Below, piece after piece: positions 16,234-22,881 of a stretch of 50,110 nucleotides of DNA. Each line of letters starts with the position of its first letter. Position 1 is the stretch's first letter. The notes under the pieces are model-generated. The model worked only from the letters and a program-made list of their open reading frames with translations. It was not told the origin of the DNA and searched no databases. The DNA is taken from NCBI GenBank assembly GCA_030432155.1, contig JAUIHQ010000003.1, positions 1-50,110 of the forward strand, read 5' to 3'. Both the position numbers and the translations under genes were made by a program. The DNA comes from a bacterium (lineage in GTDB: Bacteria; Verrucomicrobiota; Kiritimatiellia; CAIVKH01).

Positions 16234-17655
16234 TTACCATTGGTCCGGGTCGCCGAATCCCTCTTCAATGGGAAGAACCGGCTCGCCGTTCATGTTCCAC
16301 ATCACGACGTTGAACTGGTCCTCGAGAAACAGGGGCTTCACCGCTTCCCCGGCGATCTGGTTCAGATACTCCTTCATGGATGCAACTTTTTCAGGATGAG
16401 CATCGGCGAGGTTCGTTTCTTCCGATGGATCCGCGGATAGATCATACAACTGTACGGATGCCGGCAGAAGCACCTGCCAGATCAGCTTCCAATCCCCCTG
16501 CCGCAACGCGGCGCGGAACGGCTCGATGTTGTACAGGATCTCGTTGCGGGGCGACGGCTCGCCCGCGGCGATGGTATCCCAGACATTGAGCCCGTCGAGG
16601 GGTTTGCACTTGTCGGTCGAGGCTCCGGCGAGGGCGGCGAGCGTCGGATAAAAATCGACCACATGCAGCAGACCGTCCACTTCCTGCGCCTCGATGCGTC
16701 CCGGCCAGTTGGCGAACGCGCAGACCCTGGTTCCGCCCTCGTGAAGCGACGCCTTGCCGTCGCGATACGGACCGTTGTCACAGGGGATCGTTACCTTCGA
16801 CATGTCGGCCATGACGCCGGCAAACATGGGGTTCTTCGTTCCGCCATTGTCGCTATGGAACAGAATCAGCGTGTTCTCGCGCATCCCCTTCTTCTCGAGG
16901 GCGGCCACGATCCGACCCACCTGGTCGTCGAGGCAGCTCACCATACCTGCATAGATCCGCCGGGTCGGATCGGCTATGTCGGGGAAGCGGTCAATATACT
17001 CCTGCGGCGCCTGGTACGGTGTGTGGGGCGCGTTAAAGGCAAGATAGAGATAAAGAGGTGTCGCGGGATCATGATTCTCAATCAACCGGACGGCATCGTC
17101 GCCGAACAGCTCGGTCGTGTAGCCTTCCTCTTCGAGCGGTTCATTGTTGCGGTACCAGTCGAGAACGCCGTGTTCCATGTGGGTAAAGTAATCGAGCTCC
17201 CCGATCATCGCCCCGTACTGGTAATCAAACCCGCGCTGGCGGGGCCAGTACTTGCGGTCCGCATGGCCGAGATGCCACTTGCCGATGATTGCGGTCTTGT
17301 ACCCGGCCTCGCCGAGGCACTGGGGCATCAGCCATTCCTCGGTATCCAGTCCGTACGATGAAACCGAGGGGATCACCGCGGTCTGCAGGCCGTACCGGAA
17401 GGGATAGCGCCCGGTCATCAGCGCCGCCCGGGTCGGGGTGCACATCGGCTGAACATAGAACTGTGTCAGCTTCGCCCCCTCCGCGGCCAGCCGGTCCAGG
17501 TTCGGCGTCTTGAAGTCGGTACAGCCGTTGAAACCGACATCCTTCCACCCAAGATCGTCGGCGACGATGTGGATGATATGCGGTTTCTCCCCGGCATGGA
17601 CGAGGGGGCCGACCAGCGAAACAGCGACAAGAACCAACCAACGAATGCTTCTCAT
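16234..17655 (-). CDS. Exported arylsulfatase (ARSB-like), formylglycine-type
   Basis: 473 residues from the ATG at 17655, preferred over 17685 because AGGTGG lies seven bases upstream and a signal peptide follows (MRSIRWLVLVAVSLVGPLVHA). The metal-binding Asp pair is in HIVADDLGWKDVGFNG. The formylglycine signature CTPTRAALMTGR has Cys72 as the residue converted by a sulfatase-maturating enzyme. HSDNGG supplies the further metal ligands. It hydrolyses sulfate esters, probably on host or algal polysaccharides, in the periplasm or outside; the target sugar cannot be read from the sequence. The text around the active site is closest to arylsulfatase B-type enzymes. It is monocistronic, and no maturase is visible in the window. 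Confidence 0.93.
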   Translation of the reverse strand: MRSIRWLVLVAVSLVGPLVHAGEKPHIIHIVADDLGWKDVGFNGCTDFKTPNLDRLAAEGAKLTQFYVQPMCTPTRAALMTGRYPFRYGLQTAVIPSVSSYGLDTEEWLMPQCLGEAGYKTAIIGKWHLGHADRKYWPRQRGFDYQYGAMIGELDYFTHMEHGVLDWYRNNEPLEEEGYTTELFGDDAVRLIENHDPATPLYLYLAFNAPHTPYQAPQEYIDRFPDIADPTRRIYAGMVSCLDDQVGRIVAALEKKGMRENTLILFHSDNGGTKNPMFAGVMADMSKVTIPCDNGPYRDGKASLHEGGTRVCAFANWPGRIEAQEVDGLLHVVDFYPTLAALAGASTDKCKPLDGLNVWDTIAAGEPSPRNEILYNIEPFRAALRQGDWKLIWQVLLPASVQLYDLSADPSEETNLADAHPEKVASMKEYLNQIAGEAVKPLFLEDQFNVVMWNMNGEPVLPIEEGFGDPDQW

Positions 17656-17736
17656 ACCCAAACCACCTTTCGAATCAACGGCCATCTGTATAACGGGAAC
17701 AAGGCGAAGAACATATGTGGCATTTCGGCAAAGTTC

Positions 17737-17776
17737 AAGCTGATCGGAATACGGGCGGGTTGCCCTTAATCAGCTT
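17737..17776. promoter_or_regulatory. Candidate operator of the first toxin-antitoxin pair
   Basis: Inverted half-sites AAGCTGAT (17737-17744) and ATCAGCTT (17769-17776) are 24 bp apart. The second lies between the proposed -35 and -10 boxes of vapB, where an autoregulating antitoxin would bind. Confidence 0.3.
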
Positions 17777-17788
17777 TTCGTGTATGGT
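17760..17788 (+). promoter_or_regulatory. Candidate promoter of the first toxin-antitoxin pair
   Basis: TTGCCC (17760-17765), a 17-bp spacer and TATGGT (17783-17788) end seven bases before the ATG at 17796. There is no Shine-Dalgarno sequence, so transcription would begin at or one base before the start codon. Confidence 0.45.
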
Positions 17789-17795
17789 TTCATGC

Positions 17796-18056
17796 ATGGC
17801 AACAAAAACCATATCGCTTGAACTCGATGCCTATGAGTTGTTGAAATCGGCCAAGCGGCCCGGGGAGTCCTTCTCCCAGGTCGTCCGTCGGGCCTCATTC
17901 GGCCCATCGGATGCCTCCGGCAAATCCATTCTCGAGGTTCTCCGCGAGCGCCGACCTTCCTATGGCGACACCAGCGCTGTGGCCTATCACGAGAAGCATC
18001 CGGAGAGGGACCGTCCCGCCAGCCCATCAGCCTGGGGAGAGCACCCGTCACCTTGA
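17796..18056 (+). CDS. VapB-type antitoxin
   Basis: 86 residues from the third in-frame ATG at 17796 ([20 protein letters not shown]). The ORF-track start at 17715 would add 27 unrelated residues. The N-terminal ~35 residues look like the short DNA-binding/dimerisation segment of archaeal/PVC-type VapB antitoxins ([21 protein letters not shown]). The C-terminal half is polar and presumably wraps around the toxin. Its stop overlaps the toxin start, and it would bind VapC and repress the shared promoter. Confidence 0.8.
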   Translation: MATKTISLELDAYELLKSAKRPGESFSQVVRRASFGPSDASGKSILEVLRERRPSYGDTSAVAYHEKHPERDRPASPSAWGEHPSP

Positions 18057-18451
18057 AGTTGCTGGATACATCTTTCCTGATCGACCTGCACCGGGAGTGG
18101 GCCAAAACCGGGATGGGTCCGGCCATGAGGTTTCTCCATTCGAACGATACCGAGCAGATGGGCGTGTCGACCATTAGCCGATTGGAATTTCTGGAAGGCT
18201 TCACCCGGACCGGAGAAGGCGAACTCTTCCTCGCCCCCTTCATCTCGCTGGATGTCACCCATCAAACGGCACGAATCGGAAGCCGAATTCGCCAAGGTCT
18301 GCGGAAGGACGGTATGATGATCGGAGACTTCGACATCCTGATCGCCGCAACCGCGCTGGAGCACGGCATTGTATTGGTCACAGGCGATACCGGCCATTAC
18401 CATCGGATCCGGGATCTGGAACTGGAAGCGTACCGGGAACTCGAAGCCTGA
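18053..18451 (+). CDS. VapC-type PIN-domain toxin ribonuclease
   Basis: 132 residues starting at a TTG (18053) embedded in the TTGA overlap with the antitoxin stop, so translation is coupled. The PIN acidic residues are all present: Asp5 ([10 protein letters not shown]), Glu in [11 protein letters not shown], Asp in [11 protein letters not shown] and Asp in [14 protein letters not shown] toxins cleave RNA, often tRNA or rRNA, with Mg2+. The rare TTG start should keep toxin yield below antitoxin yield. A GGGGAG sequence some 13 bases upstream is a poor ribosome-binding site. Confidence 0.9.
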   Translation: MKLLDTSFLIDLHREWAKTGMGPAMRFLHSNDTEQMGVSTISRLEFLEGFTRTGEGELFLAPFISLDVTHQTARIGSRIRQGLRKDGMMIGDFDILIAATALEHGIVLVTGDTGHYHRIRDLELEAYRELEA

Positions 18452-18508
18452 CGCTCTCATACCAATTACAAATACGCATCGGTATACATGCGCCAGACGC
18501 TTGGTTTC

Positions 18509-18560
18509 AGGTTTCAGTGTTCAGGTGTCAGGAGGGCCTGAAACCTGACACCCGAAACCT
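18509..18560. repeat. Imperfect 24-bp inverted repeat between convergent genes
   Basis: AGGTTTCAGTGTTCAGGTG... (18509-18532) pairs with its partner at 18537-18560 at 19 of 24 positions across a 4-base loop. The arms are themselves built from repeated TTCAGGT/GTTTCAG words. It lies between the vapC stop and the PP-loop gene stop, and may serve as a bidirectional terminator or be a dispersed repeat. Confidence 0.55.
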
Positions 18561-18632
18561 ATTGAGGAAGACCGAAACAATACCGATACGTTCTTCCGAC
18601 TGGTATCCGTATCGAGCAGGGATGGCCGTGTA

Positions 18633-19793
18633 TTACCGGAAGCGTGAAAACAGGCGATCCCGCAGGCGACGTGGTACTGGTGTAGAAGGCGGCGGGACGG
18701 GAATCCGGGCCAGGGCTTCGGGGTTGACCTTTCGGGCGAGGTCGCAAAGCTCCTCGGTGTAGCTTCGTTCCGGTGCATACCGCTTGAGGTTGAGCCCGCC
18801 AAAACAGGATGGCGGCATGGCGGCGAGGTCAAAGCCGGGCGGGAACGTCGCAAAGGCATCCAGCTTGCCCGTCAGCCACAGCGGCGCCATGACCTTCTGG
18901 CATTTGCGGCACACCCCGCAGTTGAGGTAGGCGCCCGGTTGCTGGAAACACACGCGCAGATGCTGCTGAACCACCGGCCAGTCGGCCACGGCCAGGATTT
19001 TTTCGATCCGCGAGGCTTCGCACCCATGGTGAAGAAACGTCAGGTTCTCGGTGGAGGCCAGGGCATCGGTATACGGATTCGAGCCGATGGGGGGATTCAG
19101 AAGGGAGTACCGATTGGTCGAAGGAATGATCAGGCGGCGCAAACCATGTTGCAGGAACAGGCCGACCGCCTGAATCGCGGCGCCGTGAAAGGTGATCCAG
19201 GATACATGGGGTTCGACCAGCGCCCGGACATTGGTGCGGCACCGCAGGAGCTTGACCGATTGCGTGGCCAGCGCCGCTTCATTGCCGGCGGCGGCTTCCT
19301 CGTAAAACCGGGGATCCTCCAGCGGGATATCGAACCCGTGAACAAACAATCCGTACCCGATGCGGTGATTGGCCACCGGTTCGGTTTCCGGCCGGTGATG
19401 CCACAGGGTGTGGAACGAATCCACCCCTCCGGTGAAACAAGCCGCGACCGCTTCCGCCGGGGTGACGGCTTCTTCGTAGCCGGCAGCATGCAGGGCGACC
19501 ATGCTCAGTTTATCAGGGAACCAAAGATGGAAATACTTTTGGATCTGGCGCGCGCCGTAATGAAATGCCGGCGAAAGCGGGGCATCCACCGTGACCGACT
19601 CCCCCAGGGCCATGGCGAGAAAGAGAGCCGCCATCACCGGGGCTTCCATACGGTCGGAGATCCACCCGGCATAGGCATCGGGCACGGAGAAACTCAGGTC
19701 CTCCGGAGCAAGACCCGCGGTCTCGAATTCAATCCGATATCGGCATTCCGTCCATGCGTGCGACGTGCAACATTCTCCAGGATAAATTCGCAT
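18633..19793 (-). CDS. QueC-like PP-loop ATP pyrophosphatase, unknown substrate
   Basis: 386 residues, soluble. The ATP-binding PP-loop is ACFTGGVDSFHTLW (Thr-Gly-Gly-Val-Asp-Ser at 121-126), a variant of SGGxDS. Near the C-terminus Cys282, Cys292, Cys295 and Cys298 (NCGVCRKC) have spacing very close to the zinc site of QueC, the 7-cyano-7-deazaguanine synthase. An extra ~115-residue N-terminal region and the degenerate loop set it apart from true QueC. Such proteins adenylate a carboxylate or similar group before amidation or thiolation; the actual substrate here is unknown. It is flanked by repeats, is not in an operon, and has no clear ribosome-binding site. Other queuosine genes are absent. 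Confidence 0.7.
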   Translation of the reverse strand: MRIYPGECCTSHAWTECRYRIEFETAGLAPEDLSFSVPDAYAGWISDRMEAPVMAALFLAMALGESVTVDAPLSPAFHYGARQIQKYFHLWFPDKLSMVALHAAGYEEAVTPAEAVAACFTGGVDSFHTLWHHRPETEPVANHRIGYGLFVHGFDIPLEDPRFYEEAAAGNEAALATQSVKLLRCRTNVRALVEPHVSWITFHGAAIQAVGLFLQHGLRRLIIPSTNRYSLLNPPIGSNPYTDALASTENLTFLHHGCEASRIEKILAVADWPVVQQHLRVCFQQPGAYLNCGVCRKCQKVMAPLWLTGKLDAFATFPPGFDLAAMPPSCFGGLNLKRYAPERSYTEELCDLARKVNPEALARIPVPPPSTPVPRRLRDRLFSRFR

Positions 19794-19819
19794 GACAAGA
19801 AATGATCCGAAGGAGTTCC

Positions 19820-19973
19820 CGTCATGACCCGAATGCCACTAGCTTAAGCTGATTTCCCATCGTAATCGTAATCATGCTCCATCATCCTAATCCCTCAACG
19901 TTGGAGGATTAAGATCAAGATTACGATGGGGACTGCTGTGCTCCCTTAAGCTAGTACCATTCCGTCATGACCC
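19820..19973. mobile_element. 132-bp MITE-like element (19831-19962) with 11-bp target duplication
   Basis: The element is bounded by terminal inverted repeats GAATGCCACTAGCTTAAG (19831-19848) and the complement of GAATGGTACTAGCTTAAG (19945-19962), 16 of 18 identical. It is flanked on both sides by the direct repeat CGTCATGACCC (19820-19830 and 19963-19973), containing the palindrome GTCATGAC. Internally CCCATCGTAATC (19856-19867) pairs perfectly with 19919-19930, so most of the element can fold into one long hairpin closed by CCTC/GAGG. It encodes nothing. The structure fits a non-autonomous transposable element; no matching transposase is in the window. Confidence 0.75.
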
Positions 19974-20171
19974 CTTCGGGGAGACATGAGCAACCGCCCA
20001 CCGAAACCCCGCCGAGAGCCTCCTTTTCACGGCCCAGAACGTGGCATAACGATGGCACGGGATCAAGTACGACGGCTCCCGCCATCAGATAAGGGACAGG
20101 CATAGGTGGCAAGTGGTGGTTGATGTCAGGGTACATCCCGAATCAGGTCGAAGGTGAACGCATCTGTGCGG

Positions 20172-20220
20172 TTTTCCAATCATTGGAAAATGCCCGGGGC
20201 GATGTTTCCAATGATTGGAA
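20172..20220. repeat. Paired TTCCAAT(C/G)ATTGGAA palindromes
   Basis: TTTTCCAATCATTGGAAAA (20172-20190) is a perfect 9+1+9 palindrome. TTCCAATGATTGGAA (20206-20220) is the reverse complement of its core. The two are separated by a GC-rich 15-base middle, so each can fold alone or they can pair with each other as one large hairpin. It resembles the small palindromic intergenic elements found in many copies in PVC genomes; copy number cannot be judged here. Confidence 0.7.
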
Positions 20221-20398
20221 TCGCGGAGATCTGGCGGGCGAACACACAGAACGGCCATCAGGGTTTCCCCTACCTAAAGTATCGTACCTGCCTGACCCCG
20301 CTCACCCCTTGTCGGTCTGAGCTCAATTCTGTCATCGTCGGGGGCATGGAAACCCAAATGGTATCTGTGTTCGGGCTCCGTACCGGGGAGGCCGGGTC

Positions 20399-20926
20399 AT
20401 GAAGCGGTTTGTTTCAACCCTGGTTCCGGTCATGGCGCTCTACATGTGGCTGACCGCCGGCTCCGGCGATGTATTCGGCTTGTGGGCAGCATCGGAGCTG
20501 GTGCTCGGGGCGGTCCTGAGCGTGATCACGGCCTGGCTGACCGCCCTTCACGTCGGTTCCGCCGGCGTCACCCTGCCGGTGAACCCGCTGCGCTGGATCC
20601 TTTTCGCCCTCTACCTGATCGGACCGTTTCTGTTGGAAATGGCCAAGGCCAACCTCGATGTGGCCTACCGGGTCATCACCGGCCGGATCAACCCCGGCAT
20701 CGTCCGGGTAAACTCGGGCATGAAGACGGCGGGATCGACCACCGCCCTCGCCAACTCGATCACCCTGACCCCCGGCACCCTGACCGTGGGGGTTGATGAG
20801 GAAACCAACGACCTTTTCATCCACAAGATCAACCTCACCGAGGAGGAAGCAGCCCGGTCGGCATGGGACAGCAGAGACCTGTTCGGCTTCAACCTCCCCG
20901 CCATGATCCGGAGGTTCTCGGAATGA
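20399..20926 (+). CDS. mbhA: MbhA: MrpE/MnhE-like antiporter subunit
   Basis: 175 residues. Two or three N-terminal membrane helices (VLGAVLSVITAWLTAL, WILFALYLIGPFLLEMAKANLDVAYRVI) precede a soluble C-terminal domain with the family text TALANSITLTPGTLTVGVD. Subunit E of Mrp antiporters is structural and required for the assembled cation/proton exchanger. GGGGAGG seven bases upstream is a strong ribosome-binding site. This is the first gene of a 14-gene operon; its stop overlaps the next start by ATGA. Gene symbols in this operon are assigned by order and family resemblance to the Pyrococcus mbh cluster. Confidence 0.92.
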   Translation: MKRFVSTLVPVMALYMWLTAGSGDVFGLWAASELVLGAVLSVITAWLTALHVGSAGVTLPVNPLRWILFALYLIGPFLLEMAKANLDVAYRVITGRINPGIVRVNSGMKTAGSTTALANSITLTPGTLTVGVDEETNDLFIHKINLTEEEAARSAWDSRDLFGFNLPAMIRRFSE

Positions 20927-21180
20927 CCGGCGCCTGGACCATCGCCCTTGTCGTGCTCGCTGTTCTGATCCTGCTGGCACTTGTCCGATTGCTCCGCGGA
21001 CCATCGGTCCCGGACCGGGTGGTCGCCCTCGACGCGGTCAACACCCTCGTTGTGGCATCCATGATCATCCTCGCGGTCGTCAAGAAACAGGTCATCTTCG
21101 TCGATGTCGCCATCGTCTATGCCCTGCTATCGTTCGTGGGCCTCCTGTTCATCGCCAAGTACCTCGGGAGGGAGATGTAA
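20923..21180 (+). CDS. mbhB: MbhB: MrpF/MnhF-like antiporter subunit
   Basis: 85 residues from the ATG at 20923 inside the 4-bp overlap with mbhA; the ORF-track start at 20863 is too early. Three membrane helices with the family signature LLRGPSVPDRVVALDAVNTL after the first helix. Subunit F is a small membrane subunit of the Mrp module. The stop overlaps the next start by one base (TAATG). Confidence 0.92.
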   Translation: MTGAWTIALVVLAVLILLALVRLLRGPSVPDRVVALDAVNTLVVASMIILAVVKKQVIFVDVAIVYALLSFVGLLFIAKYLGREM

Positions 21181-21533
21181 TGGAAGCAGTCGTCCTCATC
21201 TGCCTCGTGATCGGGCTCTTGTTTAACTCGTTGGGCATCATCGGGATCCTTCGGTTCCCCGACGTCTATACCCGCCTTCACGCCAGCACCAAGGCCACGA
21301 CCTTCGGATCGATCTTTGTCTCGCTGTCGGTCATTGTCTACGCCGCCGCCCGGTTCGCCGGCGATGGCGACCGTCCGATGCTCTCCTTGGCCCTCCACGT
21401 GCTGGTGGCGATGTTCGTGCTCGCGTTCACCAATGCCGCCGGCGCCCACGCCATCGCCCGGGCCGCCCACCGGAGCGGCACCCTGCCTTCCCCATCCGTA
21501 CGGGACGACCTCAACGAGGAGGCGGGCTCATGA
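21180..21533 (+). CDS. mbhC: MbhC: MrpG/MnhG-like antiporter subunit
   Basis: 117 residues, three membrane helices. It carries the family motif GIIGILRFPDVYTRLHASTKATTFG. Subunit G is part of the Mrp ion-translocation module. The C-terminal tail (SGTLPSPSVRDDLNEEAGS) is polar and longer than the shortest family members. Overlaps the next gene by ATGA. Confidence 0.92.
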   Translation: MEAVVLICLVIGLLFNSLGIIGILRFPDVYTRLHASTKATTFGSIFVSLSVIVYAAARFAGDGDRPMLSLALHVLVAMFVLAFTNAAGAHAIARAAHRSGTLPSPSVRDDLNEEAGS

Positions 21534-21784
21534 TGCTGGTGTTGTTCCACCTTTTGATTCTCGCCGGGCTGATCATTACCGCGGCTTCGGTTGTCTATTT
21601 CCGCGACCTTCTGGCCGCCGCCATCTCGCTGGCTGCATTCAGCCTGTTGCTCGCGCTTGAATTCTACCTGCTCCAGGCGCCCGACGTCGCCATTGCCGAA
21701 GCGGGTATCGGCGCGGGGCTGACCACCGCCATCTACATCATCGCCATCCGCGGCACGAAGCGGAAGGAGGATCCGGACGAATGA
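21530..21784 (+). CDS. mbhD: MbhD: DUF4040 / MrpA C-terminal-like subunit
   Basis: 84 residues with three helices. The text YFRDLLAAAISLAAFSLLLALEFYLLQAPDVAIAEAGIGAGL corresponds to the segment that in Mrp systems is fused to the C-terminus of MrpA and in Mbh hydrogenases is the separate subunit MbhD. The conserved APDVAIAEAxxGAG is the key signature and contains membrane-embedded acidic residues implicated in ion transfer. Overlaps its neighbours by ATGA on both sides. Confidence 0.88.
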   Translation: MMLVLFHLLILAGLIITAASVVYFRDLLAAAISLAAFSLLLALEFYLLQAPDVAIAEAGIGAGLTTAIYIIAIRGTKRKEDPDE

Positions 21785-22065
21785 GAATCATCCTCGGCCT
21801 CACCATTCTTCTGGTCCTCGGGGCGGCGTTCGTTCACATCGCTAGCGATGTGCCGTTCGGCAAACCCGCGGTCACGGACATGGACGACTATTTCATCGCC
21901 AACGGACAGGAGCAGACCGGCGCGAACAACATCGTCACCGGCGTCCTGTTCGATTATCGCGGCCTCGACACCCTGATCGAGGCCACGGTTCTGTTCACCG
22001 CGGTCCTCGGGGTCAGCGTCATGTTCCGCAAGCTCAAGGAGGGCGAACAGTATGAGAATGACTAA
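21781..22065 (+). CDS. mbhE: MbhE: MrpA/B-junction-like subunit
   Basis: 94 residues with an N-terminal helix, an extracytoplasmic loop (HIASDVPFGKPAVTDMDDYFIA) and a C-terminal helix (DYRGLDTLIEATVLFTAVLGV). The motif NNIVTGVLFDYRGLDTLIE is the same one found at the end of MrpA and in MbhE. It completes the proton/sodium module with MbhD and MbhF. It overlaps mbhF by 14 bp. Confidence 0.88.
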   Translation: MRIILGLTILLVLGAAFVHIASDVPFGKPAVTDMDDYFIANGQEQTGANNIVTGVLFDYRGLDTLIEATVLFTAVLGVSVMFRKLKEGEQYEND

Positions 22066-22519
22066 GGTCGTTCGCACCGTTGCCGATCTCCTGTACCCGT
22101 TCTGCATGATCTTCGGGCTGTACGTGGTGGCCCACGGGCACCTGACCCCCGGCGGCGGTTTCCAGGGCGGCGCGGTCATCGCCACCGCCACCGCATTGTT
22201 GATTGCGGCCCATCGTTATGACGACGTCTCGGCCCGGGTCAAATCCGCACGGATGAAGGTGTTTGAATCGGTCGGCCTGCTCGGCTTTCTGATCCTCGGC
22301 TTCTCCGCGATCATCCTCGGCCAGCCCGCGTTCCGGAACTGGATGCTCAGCCGCGGCTCGCTCTTCAACGATTCCGTCGCCTTCGGGGTCAACCCCGGCG
22401 CCCTGACCACCGGCGGCCTGATGCCGCTGATGAATCTTGCCGTGGGCCTGGAAGTGCTGGGCGCCCTGACCATTATTACATTGTATATGCTCTCGGGCAC
22501 GAAGGAGGATCCTTCATGA
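22052..22519 (+). CDS. mbhF: MbhF: MrpB/MnhB-like antiporter subunit
   Basis: 155 residues with four helices and the subunit B signature LYVVAHGHLTPGGGFQGGAVIATA. GGAGGG eight bases before the ATG at 22052 supports this start over the internal ATG at 22058, even though it creates a 14-bp overlap. In Mrp complexes subunit B lies next to subunit A and contributes to the Na+ path. Overlaps the next gene by ATGA. Confidence 0.92.
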   Translation: MRMTKVVRTVADLLYPFCMIFGLYVVAHGHLTPGGGFQGGAVIATATALLIAAHRYDDVSARVKSARMKVFESVGLLGFLILGFSAIILGQPAFRNWMLSRGSLFNDSVAFGVNPGALTTGGLMPLMNLAVGLEVLGALTIITLYMLSGTKEDPS

Positions 22520-22881
22520 ACGGCGGTTCCGTCATCATCGCCCACGCCCCGCTGTTCGCGGTGGCGGTGATCTTCCTGCTCGGGCTCTCCATCCTTTTCT
22601 TCAAGCGGAACCTGATCAAGATCCTGATGGGCATCACGCTCATCGAGGCCGCGATCAACCTGTTTCTCGTCTCCACCGGCTACCGCATGGATGCGATCGC
22701 CCCGATCTTCACCAACGCCCCGGAAGGCGCGGTCATGGCCCTGCCCACCGTGCAGGCGCTGACCCTCACCTCCATCGTCATCGGCGTGGCCTCCAGCGCG
22801 ATGATGCTGTCGTTCGTGATGCTGATCTACCGTCACTACAAGACGACCAACGTGAACCGGATCCGGGGGATGAAAGGCTGA
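22516..22881 (+). CDS. mbhG: MbhG: MrpC/MnhC (NuoK-like) subunit
   Basis: 121 residues, three helices. It shows the NuoK/MrpC pattern of a first helix ending in FFKRNLIKILMGITLIEAAINLFLVS with a conserved membrane Glu. The usual loop then carries PTVQALTLTSIVIGVASSAMML. It is homologous to complex I NuoK and forms part of the proton wire. It shares one base with the next start (TGATG). Confidence 0.92.
   Translation: MNGGSVIIAHAPLFAVAVIFLLGLSILFFKRNLIKILMGITLIEAAINLFLVSTGYRMDAIAPIFTNAPEGAVMALPTVQALTLTSIVIGVASSAMMLSFVMLIYRHYKTTNVNRIRGMKG

Larger units (their letters stand above)
19794..20398. other. 605-bp divergent spacer with MITE and palindrome pair
   Basis: Apart from the 132-bp inverted-repeat element (19831-19962) and the paired TTCCAAT palindromes (20172-20220) I see no coding or RNA feature. 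Short ORFs at 20120 and 20154 are translations of the palindrome and have no family features. The promoter of the hydrogenase operon must lie here or just inside it but is not recognisable. Confidence 0.6.

Noticed and set aside
15937-16440. 167-residue ORF across the repeat spacer and the sulfatase 3' end.
   Set aside because: It reads through both REP-like repeats and antisense to the sulfatase; no coherent protein.
20041-20075. TGGCATAACGATGGCACGG as a possible sigma-54 promoter upstream of the hydrogenase operon.
   Set aside because: The -24/-12 spacing and the GC dinucleotide of the -12 box do not fit; it is also over 300 bp from the first gene.
20154-20402. 82-residue ORF ending in an ATGA overlap with mbhA, which could look like a coupled leader gene.
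   Set aside because: Most of it translates the TTCCAAT palindrome and spacer; no ribosome-binding site or family resemblance. The overlap is probably chance.
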